A stretch of 31,037 nucleotides of DNA from a virus, in IMG/VR virus record IMGVR_UViG_3300021185_000083, positions 1-31,037 of that record. The stretch is one strand, 5' to 3'. Both the position numbers and the translations under genes were made by a program. Under the pieces are notes generated by a model. It made no database searches. It saw nothing but the letters and a program-made list of their open reading frames with translations, and was not told the origin of the DNA. Positions 11,283 through 18,800 of the stretch are shown here, piece by piece (position 1 is the stretch's first letter; every line of letters begins with the position of its first letter).

Positions 11283-12117
11283 CGCTGTAACAAGCCTCCG
11301 GATCTGCGGAAAAATAGCAACCGCCTTCGGGTGAAGTAGTAAAGAACGATTGAGTCTCGCCCTCGATTAGCACGCTTTCTACGCTGACAAAGTAGTCATT
11401 CAATCCTAAGCCTTGTATGGTTGTGCCGCCATCAAATGACACCCACATCGCCTGAGTCGCCACGTCAAAGAACGAGGTTGCCGCCTCTTGATATGTGACT
11501 CGTAGATCATAGGCCATGTCATCGGCTTGCTCTAACAGCGTTTCATCGTTTGCTACAGCCATGTACGCCGCCGCTACTTGCGTGGCTTCTTGTACAGCTA
11601 CCAAGGCATCGTTGTATACCTCGACCTCTTGGTCTTGTAGCGTTACATCATTGGCCGCAATATACTCTTGTAACTCCATCGCCTGCCGGTCGTCCTGTGC
11701 CTGTTGCGCGTCTTGCGCCAATTCATTGACAGTCGCGACTTCAATCAAGACTTGTGCGGCTTCGACATAAGCGTCAATAGTTTGACTGACAATATCCATT
11801 GCGCTGTTTGCTTCATCCTCAAAGTATTGCTGTGCGTTTGGGTCATAGGTGTACTCGGCATTCTGTACAGCGACCACAGCCGCGTTGTAAGCGTCCTGCT
11901 TGGCTTTATCGATTAACCCTTGGTCAACGGTGCCGTCTGGACCAATAAAGCCCCTAGAGGCGTAGGAGTCCATGCCAGCGATTGCTTGAATGCCGTACTT
12001 GAATGTATTGCGAATATCTTGCGAGGCGTTGACAAGGTTATCTATTTCGTTCGCTTGTGCCGGTGCGGTAGCGAGAAGACAAACTGCCAGTAGGTACTTC
12101 TGCCTCATCTGTCTCAA
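11272..12117 (-). CDS. Sec-exported protein of unknown function (281 aa)
   Basis: The N-terminus MRQMRQKYLLAVCLLATAPAQA is a clear signal peptide with an A-x-A cleavage site before NEIDN. The mature part is long-helical, acidic and Ala/Gln-rich (AQDAQQAQDDRQAMELQEYI) and ends in a short domain with two cysteines (GGCYFSADPEACYSD). It is not recognised. It overlaps the preceding exported-protein gene by 80 nt, so the two are probably produced together. A periplasmic or surface role late in infection, such as lysis support or exclusion, is possible. Confidence 0.78.
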   Translation of the reverse strand: MRQMRQKYLLAVCLLATAPAQANEIDNLVNASQDIRNTFKYGIQAIAGMDSYASRGFIGPDGTVDQGLIDKAKQDAYNAAVVAVQNAEYTYDPNAQQYFEDEANSAMDIVSQTIDAYVEAAQVLIEVATVNELAQDAQQAQDDRQAMELQEYIAANDVTLQDQEVEVYNDALVAVQEATQVAAAYMAVANDETLLEQADDMAYDLRVTYQEAATSFFDVATQAMWVSFDGGTTIQGLGLNDYFVSVESVLIEGETQSFFTTSPEGGCYFSADPEACYSDAP

Positions 12118-12724
12118 CCCCCATGCCTAAAATGGCGTCGTAAAATTCTCGATCGTTTTCGTAGTCAGGTATTAATAGCTCTGGCCTTTGCTTTATTTCA
12201 AGCATGGCCCGTTTGCCCACGAGTATCTTTCCGTATTTTACCACTGGACAAGGTGTGGCCGCGAGAAGCATCGCTCGCCAAACGTCGGCGTTTTGACACA
12301 TCAAAGAGACAGCCGCAATTTTCATGCCCATATTGCTCAACGTAATGGCATTTCTTCGCCGATTACACTCTGTGTCTTGCACGTATTTACCAGACGATAA
12401 GCCAAAGCCGACAAGCTGTACGCCGCCAGAGATAGACTGCAAGCATGACTCGCTACCGCTAGACATCAATGATGGGCTGATAGCTGTACTGACCGGCATA
12501 CTGTTAGAGCCAGCGCCGTTGTAGGTTTTGCTGACATTGCCGTTATTCGAGTTTGACGTATTCAAGTCGCCTTCGATCCTAGTGCCGTCGTCACGGCGTA
12601 TATCATTGCCGTCGGTAGGTAGCTCAGGTGGCGGGTCGAGTTCAGGCTGTGGGGTGATATCCTGCCCGAAGGCAGGAATCGAGACGCTAATCAGAAGGGT
12701 TAGCAGGCTCTTGGTAATCTTCAT
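12038..12724 (-). CDS. Sec-exported Cys-containing protein (228 aa)
   Basis: I start at the ATG at 12724, which gives a perfect signal peptide MKITKSLLTLLISVSIPAFG before QDITPQ; the frame opens earlier only with a TTG. The mature protein has a Pro/Asp/Asn-rich low-complexity region (residues 24-75), then a conserved-looking core SGSESCLQSISGGVQLVGFG, DTECNRRRNA, GMKIAAVSLMCQ and TPCPV with four cysteines that could pair in the periplasm. I have seen this core pattern in environmental phage proteins without function. It lies upstream of the second exported protein. Confidence 0.78.
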   Translation of the reverse strand: MKITKSLLTLLISVSIPAFGQDITPQPELDPPPELPTDGNDIRRDDGTRIEGDLNTSNSNNGNVSKTYNGAGSNSMPVSTAISPSLMSSGSESCLQSISGGVQLVGFGLSSGKYVQDTECNRRRNAITLSNMGMKIAAVSLMCQNADVWRAMLLAATPCPVVKYGKILVGKRAMLEIKQRPELLIPDYENDREFYDAILGMGVETDEAEVPTGSLSSRYRTGTSERNR

Positions 12725-12938
12725 CGGTGACTTGCTCCACTTGCTCAAGTGATGCCGCGAGCATATTTACGAATGCGTCACGACCTACTGATAACTGGTC
12801 CACATTAAACCGTGCGCTCGATAGCTTTCGGTCTAGGTCTTTAATGTGGTTGATGCAAGTGACCTGTTCGTCGGTCATGTCGTCGATAAAATACTCTTTG
12901 TCATTTACTGTGATTGGGGTCTTTTCATTTTTACCCAT
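12687..12938 (-). CDS. Small DUF6447-like protein (83 aa)
   Basis: The start at the ATG at 12938 is set by AGGAGAAG upstream. The product begins MGKNEKTPITVNDKEYFIDD, then has a long helical hairpin (HIKDLDRKLSSARFNVDQLS; DAFVNMLAASLEQVEQV). The opening I-T-V-N-D-K-E-Y-x-I-D-D pattern with following helices resembles the family that I recall as DUF6447, short proteins next to phage tail/fibre genes. Function is unknown. It follows the 55-aa membrane peptide. Confidence 0.7.
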   Translation of the reverse strand: MGKNEKTPITVNDKEYFIDDMTDEQVTCINHIKDLDRKLSSARFNVDQLSVGRDAFVNMLAASLEQVEQVTDEDYQEPANPSD

Positions 12939-12949
12939 GTCACTTCTCC

Positions 12950-13117
12950 TTACTGTTTTGCTTTGCCTATGTTTACGGCCAGTACCTCCAGCACTTTGTA
13001 GAGCTTGGCAATCCAAACGTCATCCTTTGGCGTTGGAGTTAAAGCCGCGATGACTGAAGCGGTAGCGATTACCGCCGTGGCTATGTTCGCAAGATCCGTG
13101 ACGATAGACAAGTCCAT
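12950..13117 (-). CDS. 55-aa small hydrophobic protein
   Basis: On the minus strand the ATG at 13117 overlaps the upstream TAA as TAATG and the frame runs to TAA at 12950. The product begins MDLSIVTDLANIATAVIATA and continues SVIAALTPTP, one hydrophobic helix, then KDDVWIAKLYKVLEVLAVNI and a basic end GKAKQ. Closely similar short sequences with TPTPKDD and a K-A-Y/L-x-V-L-E/D-x-L-A-x-N-I-G-K-A-K tail occur near fibre genes in environmental phages. A membrane or virion-associated role is possible. Another frame over the same DNA (13020-13202) is a shadow. Confidence 0.8.
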   Translation of the reverse strand: MDLSIVTDLANIATAVIATASVIAALTPTPKDDVWIAKLYKVLEVLAVNIGKAKQ

Positions 13118-13434
13118 TACCAAGGTACGCCGTTAGCAGTGACAGGATTCTTCTCTGCTTCGATCTTAGCCGCCAGAGCCGCCTCAGTTGCTTCCTTATC
13201 AACAGACTCCCATACCCAGCCCAATACTACCTCTTCAGTTAAATCAGCGTAGGGGACGTAATCAGGGTCTGTAGGGTCTGGTGTAAAACCTACAGTGCCG
13301 TAAGAGGATGCAGAGAATGTGTCTTCACCTACAGTTTCAGATGCGCTTGCCCGCCAGTGTGCAACAACGACTGCGCCGTCCATGTCTGCTGGTTGTAAGT
13401 CACGCTCAAGTGTTGCAATAGTCCATGTAGTCAT
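13117..13434 (-). CDS. DUF7936-like virion-associated protein (105 aa)
   Basis: The product starts MTTWTIATLERDLQPADMDG, continues with VVVAHWRASASE and YGTVGFTPDP, then LTEEVVLGWVWESVDKEATE, and ends NPVTANGVPW. An N-terminal TWTI...LER, a VxHWR core and a C-terminal NP-x-x-x-x-G-x-PW are features of a small family common after fibre genes in environmental phages, which I recall as DUF7936. The role is unknown, perhaps fibre or baseplate decoration. It follows the 75-aa gene after 3 nt. Confidence 0.75.
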   Translation of the reverse strand: MTTWTIATLERDLQPADMDGAVVVAHWRASASETVGEDTFSASSYGTVGFTPDPTDPDYVPYADLTEEVVLGWVWESVDKEATEAALAAKIEAEKNPVTANGVPW

Positions 13435-13437
13435 TAG

Positions 13438-13665
13438 TTAGTCTCCAAATGCGGCTACGCAAATAGCCTGTACGTTAGCCGGTTCAGATGAATAGTCGTC
13501 ACCTGATTGAATTACATGACGGTGATACGACTGTGAAATTACAGCGCCGTCTTCTAGTACACGAGTAGCAGTCCGTACTTGCACAGAGGTTGTGGCGTTG
13601 CCGTCCTCGTCTTGTCCTGTGACTACTTCGATTTTGTCTGCTGTTACTTCTTTAGTTAGTGACAT
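13438..13665 (-). CDS. Hypothetical 75-aa protein of the fibre region
   Basis: The ATG at 13665 has AGGAGA upstream. The product, MSLTKEVTADKIEVVTGQDE..., is beta-rich, with VQVRTATRVLEDGAVISQSY, RHVIQSGDDYSSEPANVQAI and a hydrophobic end (CVAAFGD). Proteins with T-K-x-x-x-x-D-x-I-E-V-x and a S-x-x-R-H-V-I-x-P-G-like stretch often neighbour the DUF7936-type gene. A virion-associated role is inferred from context only. Confidence 0.7.
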   Translation of the reverse strand: MSLTKEVTADKIEVVTGQDEDGNATTSVQVRTATRVLEDGAVISQSYHRHVIQSGDDYSSEPANVQAICVAAFGD

Positions 13666-13712
13666 TGTTGTCTCCTGTTAGTCTGGCCCCAGAGTCCACT
13701 GAGGCTATAGGG

Positions 13713-15620
13713 TTATGCTGATCGATAGGTTGCTTGAAACATCAATAAAGCAGAGGCTCCTGTTAACAAGTCAGTATTTAACCAATTAGTAGAGGTTCCT
13801 TTAGTTAATCTGAGTCTTGTTCCGATTGACCTAAAGAATACAGAGCCGCCAACAACAGCGTTATAACCCGCATTTCCGCTTCCGTTATCTATTGTTGGGG
13901 CGTTAAAAGGCAAGCCGCCTATTTCTACTACGCCGACAACATTATGTGAGCTAAGGTCAGCAGAAATGTTAGCATATACATGAACTACGTCTCCAATTTT
14001 TGTGTAATTAGCAGAAGTCACTGTAACTGTAGCCGACCCAGAAGTTGTACCTATAATCGTAGGAGTCCACGTCCCTTCTTCATAGTCATCCAGCTTGTTG
14101 GCGTCGCCTGTGCCGCCTAGGTAGACACCGCCTGACAGGTAAAGGTCTTTGAAGCGACCACTTAAGTACCCTAAATCTACTGCCGCATCGTCAAAATCCC
14201 CAGTGCTTGTGCAAGGAACAATTCTTTCACTGCCAAATACTAAACCTGAATCGTTTCCAAAGGTCGAATGTATGTAAAATCCGTCGGTAGAAGAAGTACC
14301 AATACTACCGACTGAGGAGCCACTACGAGTAAAGCTAATAAGTGAACCGTCGTTACCTGTTCGATTAATAAACGCAGGTGTTTGTTGATATGCTGATATA
14401 GCCATCCACCCAGCTGGATTTACTTGAAAACCATTGTCTGCTGTTGAGTTAGCTGAGTTGTTGTAAACAGTAGTATCAGTAGTACCAACCAACAGGTTGC
14501 CTGATGAGTCGATGCGCATGCGTTCATCAGTGTCATCATTAATTATTAACGATAGATTACTTATTATTCTCCAAGGACCGCTAGAATCGTTATCATCTAA
14601 AACTAATTGAGAAGCCGCAGTTGATGAGTCGCCAATCTGTAAAGTTTTGAAGTTTGCATCATTTCTTGGACTGTCCGTGCCAATACCAACATTGCCGCTA
14701 GAGTCGATGCGCATGCGTTCTGTTGGAGTAGCCCCACTTGCGCCACCGCCGTTAGTGTAAAATCTCAGACCCGCTTTAAATCCAGCATCTCCGCCGCCCG
14801 AAGATGAAGATTGGTCCTCCATAACACTGTAGATATAAGCATAGTCCCTTACAGCATTACCATAGTCTTTACCTGTAAAATTAATACCAAACCCAAAACC
14901 ATCAAATGGGTTAGATACAGCAGAGCCACCGTCAAGGGTTACATTGGAAACAATAGTGTTTCTACCTGTACTCTTGCCAGCAACGTGCAAAGCACCACTA
15001 GGGAAACTCGTGCCAATACCGACGTTGCCGCTCGAGTCGATGCGCATGCGTTCTGAGCCATTGGTATCAAAGGCCATGTTTCGTGCGCCTTCAGTTCTTA
15101 GCGTAAGAACACCAGCGGTATTGCGTAAGTCACCGACATATGAGTCGCCGGTTGAAGAGCCACCAACTTGGAACCGATAGCTGTTGTTTAGTATGGCGCT
15201 GCCCTGAACGTCGATGCCTGTGGAGGCAACAGTAACTCTATTTGTTCCACCAGTTGCGATGCTAACAGTAGTATCTGGAGTGTCACCTACTATTGAAAAA
15301 CTATTTCCAAATGAGCCTATGTATGCTTGCCTAGTACCGCTGTCATACCAACTAATGTAAGGCGAACCAGTGCCTTCAAATCTTGCAACTTCGTCTGTAG
15401 CTCCAGAATTAACAGTCAAACCATCAGCAGTCACTGTGGTGAACGAGCCTGCCGCCGCAGTAGTCCCGCCAATGACAGTCCCGTCGATAGTCCCGCCGTC
15501 AATGTTGGCTGTTGTACTGCCGCCGTATGTTACTTTGACGTTGCCACCAGAGCGCACAGCGATAAGCGTGTCGCCCCCTTGAATAACACCGCCATCTGAT
15601 AAATCGCTGATTTTTGACAT
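13713..15620 (-). CDS. Tail fibre protein with repeated RMRIDSSGN motifs (635 aa)
   Basis: The N-terminus, MSKISDLSDGGVIQGGDTLI..., is the particle-attachment type seen on many marine phage fibres. The middle is Gly/Ser/Thr-rich beta repeats. The phrase ERMRIDSSGN followed by (V/L)-x-x-GT recurs three times, encoded near 15020-15060, 14685-14725 and 14485-14525, with nearly identical DNA. The C-terminal 120 residues (from about EEGTWTPTIIGTTSG) form a distinct beta domain, a plausible receptor-binding tip. No chaperone (S74) domain is seen. It follows the 62-aa gene after 67 nt. Confidence 0.85.
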   Translation of the reverse strand: MSKISDLSDGGVIQGGDTLIAVRSGGNVKVTYGGSTTANIDGGTIDGTVIGGTTAAAGSFTTVTADGLTVNSGATDEVARFEGTGSPYISWYDSGTRQAYIGSFGNSFSIVGDTPDTTVSIATGGTNRVTVASTGIDVQGSAILNNSYRFQVGGSSTGDSYVGDLRNTAGVLTLRTEGARNMAFDTNGSERMRIDSSGNVGIGTSFPSGALHVAGKSTGRNTIVSNVTLDGGSAVSNPFDGFGFGINFTGKDYGNAVRDYAYIYSVMEDQSSSSGGGDAGFKAGLRFYTNGGGASGATPTERMRIDSSGNVGIGTDSPRNDANFKTLQIGDSSTAASQLVLDDNDSSGPWRIISNLSLIINDDTDERMRIDSSGNLLVGTTDTTVYNNSANSTADNGFQVNPAGWMAISAYQQTPAFINRTGNDGSLISFTRSGSSVGSIGTSSTDGFYIHSTFGNDSGLVFGSERIVPCTSTGDFDDAAVDLGYLSGRFKDLYLSGGVYLGGTGDANKLDDYEEGTWTPTIIGTTSGSATVTVTSANYTKIGDVVHVYANISADLSSHNVVGVVEIGGLPFNAPTIDNGSGNAGYNAVVGGSVFFRSIGTRLRLTKGTSTNWLNTDLLTGASALLMFQATYRSA

Positions 15621-15687
15621 CTGGATAACCTTCTAAATAGTTGAGTACATTTTACACCCAAAGGGCGTTCTTTTGTTCCTTACCTGC

Positions 15688-15876
15688 CTATGGCTCTATG
15701 TAAGCCAGTATCTCAGGCTCACCCGTGTCTGGATTTACAAAGGTCGCCAGCCAATACTGCGACACATCAGTTGCCTCATCTTCACTAACGGCAGTCTCTG
15801 CTGATAACGGGTCGTCATAAGTTCCGATGACAACATCGACCCCTTCGCTGTTTGTGTAGCCCGCTACAGTAGACAT
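15688..15876 (-). CDS. Hypothetical 62-aa protein between tip and fibre genes
   Basis: GAGGAAAG precedes the ATG at 15876, which is 7 nt after the tail-tip stop. The product is acidic (SAETAVSEDEATDVSQYWLA) with a C-terminal FVNPDTGEPEILAYIEP hairpin-like stretch. Not recognised. Its position suggests a virion accessory or fibre-assembly protein. The 67-nt gap that follows (15621-15687) holds a TG-TAAAAT box on the minus strand but no matching -35, so a promoter there is only possible. Confidence 0.68.
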   Translation of the reverse strand: MSTVAGYTNSEGVDVVIGTYDDPLSAETAVSEDEATDVSQYWLATFVNPDTGEPEILAYIEP

Positions 15877-15883
15877 ACTTTCC

Positions 15884-18800
15884 TCACGTCATCAAAAATA
15901 CTTGCGTCTCAATACTGCTCAAATTCAAACTGCCGGAACTCTTGTTCTGTGTGTTAACTCTAATTCTGTAGTCTTCGGCCGCGTTACTTTTTGCCAGCGG
16001 TTGAGTCAAAGGCAGTGTTATCGTTGCTGAGAAAGAGCCGAGGTCTGGAATTGGAAAGCGTTGCGCACCACCGGCATCACTCAGCCACAAACTAGCAGAA
16101 GTCCACCTGTCAGGATTGTAGTACAAAGTGCCTGTCGTAAACTGAGGCGTCGATGGACTTGCTGATGAATACAAAATTCGGGTTCTATCAACCGAACCAA
16201 TATACTCGACAGCCTTTGGCGTAACCTGACTCGCACCAGAATTTTGATTTGGTCCTATACCGCCATAAACATCTATTTCTTTTGTGTGGTTGCCACTGAC
16301 TTCTACGTAATGAGTGTAGGGCAAGATGTTGCCTGATCCGACGACAGTGCCAATGCTCGTGCCGGCTGTGGTTCCTTTGCTCTTTCTCTCAAATTGCATC
16401 ACTAAAAGGCAGTCATCTAGCGAGGTGGAAGGTATATATTTGACCTTGCCAATCAGGCTCGCATATTTATAAATCGGACTGTCAGGGGCCGGTATAGAAA
16501 ACTCAGTGAATGTGTCTGGAGTAGTCGGCACTGTATGCGACGGATACTTAAATACAGAGAGGTTGAATACCTCTGACACATCTCCCGACAGGTTAGCTAC
16601 TTGCAGGTTTGTGATGCTTGTCTGATCGCCATCCAGGGATAGCACCTGTCCATCGCTGATTTCGTTATTACCGATGGCAGTCCCTTGTATCGTGCCTGTA
16701 GCAATCAGGTCGCCGTTGACTTCTACGTCAGCGTTGAATGTCACTGTGCCGGTCGTGTTATCAATTGCAAACGGTGTTTTGGTTTGTGACTCATCACCAG
16801 AAACGATTGAAAACTGATCGGCTTGTATCGTGAAGCTCGAACCGCTCGCGTCTGCCGTAGCTTTAAAGCCTGAGATGTTACCGCCAGCACTTACTGTTAA
16901 ATAGGCTTCCGCTTCGAGGTCAGTGATTGCTGTGCTGTTTGCCGATGCCGTTGTAGACGCACCTGATGCAACCGCCGCCGTAGCCGCCAAGCCTGTAGTC
17001 GGATTAGTGACTGTGGATGTCAATGCCGTGATCGAGCTTGTGTTCGAGGTGATGCTACCTTCAGCAGACGTAACCCTTGTCGTCAGTCCAGAAACCGCTG
17101 TGGCATTGGTTGTGATATTACCTTCGGCTGTCGTCAGGTCAGATTGTAGCGTGGTGATGTCACTTGACTGACTTGTGATCGTACCCTCTGCGCTTGTTAC
17201 TCGTGTGTCTAGTCCAGAGATTGCCGTGGCGTTAGTCGTGATATTGCCTTCGGCAGAGGTAACGTCTGACTGTAGGGTTGTGATGTCTGACGATTGCGAA
17301 GTGATGGTGCCTTCTGCTGTCGTAACTCTGGTTGTGAGTCCAGATATGGCAGTGGCGTTTGTGCTGATATTGCCTTCAGCAGTTGTCACATCCGATTGCA
17401 GTGTTGTTATGTCTGAAGACTGTGACGTAATGGTGCCTTCCGCACTGGTTACGCGGGTGTCTAATCCTGATATTGCCGTGGCATTGGTCGAGACGTTGCT
17501 GTTCGTTGTTGTCAGGCTAGATTGCAGAGCTGTTATGTCAGACGATTGTGACGTGATACTGCCTTCAGCACTCGTAACGCGCGTGGTCAATGCCGTCAGA
17601 CCTGTCGCGTTGCTTGTTATGTTGCCCTCTGCTGTCGTCAAATCTGACTGCAATGTAGTCACGTCTGAGCTTAGACTTGTGATTGTGCCTTCTGCTGAGG
17701 TTACGCGCGTGGTCAATCCAGAGATGGCCGTTGCGTTGGTCGTGATATTACCTTCAGCGGCTGTCAGGTCTGATTGCAGACTCGTTATGTCTGACGCCTG
17801 AGAAGTTATACTTCCTTCTGCCGTAGTCACCCGCGTGGTTAGGCTAGTGATAGCACTTGCGTTAGTTGTGACCGACCCATCTAATGTTGTGAGGTCTGAC
17901 TGCAACGTAGTGATGTCTGAAGACTGCGCGGTGATTGTGCCTTCTGAGCTAGTAACTCTTGCGTCGAGTGCGTTGGTCGCTGTGCTTGTAGATGTCGCAA
18001 CATCGGTCGATTCATTCAGTAGTAGATCATCGCCGCCCTCAGTCGTGACAACACCATCCGATTCGTCTTGAATTTTAAGAAGGTCGGTGAACGTCGCTTC
18101 GAGCGTTGTAATGTCGCTGGCGCTTGATGTTATCGAGCCTTCAGCAGTTGTGACGCGTGTAGTAAGCGCAGACAAGCCTGACGCATTAGCCGCAACACCT
18201 GTCGTCCCATTGTTTACCGTTGATTCAAGCGCGGTAATGTCAGAGGCTTGTGATGTAATTGACCCTTCGGCTGTCGTGACCCGCGTGTCTAGTCCTGATA
18301 TTGCTGTGGCATTTGCGGCAACACCCGTTGTCCCATTATTCACAGTCGTTTCGAGGGAAGTGATGTCTGAGCTATTCGTCGTGATGCTACCTTCGGCAGT
18401 TGTCACTCTTGTCGTCAACGCAGTGAGCGCAGAGGCGTTTGTTGTAATGTCGCCTTCTGCCGATGTCATGTCTGACTGAAGCGTAGTCACATCGCTAGAG
18501 AGGCTAGTAATAGAGCCTTCAGCACTTGTAACCCTCGTATCTAACGAACTGACCGCGCTTGCGTTAGCCGCTACACCTGTCGAAGCATCGTTAACCGTAG
18601 ACTCTAAGGCGGTGATGTCTGACGCGTTAGTGGTGATACTACCCTCTGCCGTAGTAACCCTAGTGGTCAGTGCGCCAAGCGCGTTAGAGGTCGCTACAAC
18701 GCCGGTCGAGCCGTTGTTTACAGTAGTCTCAAGAGCGGTTATGTCTGATGCGTTGGTAGTGATACTACCTTCTGCGGTTGTGATCCTTGTAGTCAGACCT

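Noticed and set aside
13020-13202. 60-codon minus-strand frame rich in Arg
   Set aside because: It overlaps the 55-aa gene (12950-13117) and the end of the 105-aa gene in another frame; the 55-aa frame has the TAATG coupling and a protein-like sequence.
15621-15687. Promoter with TGTAAAAT before the fibre gene
   Set aside because: The -10-like box lacks a -35 partner at 16-18 nt and the hairpin nearby has no T-run on the minus strand, so I do not list it as a feature.
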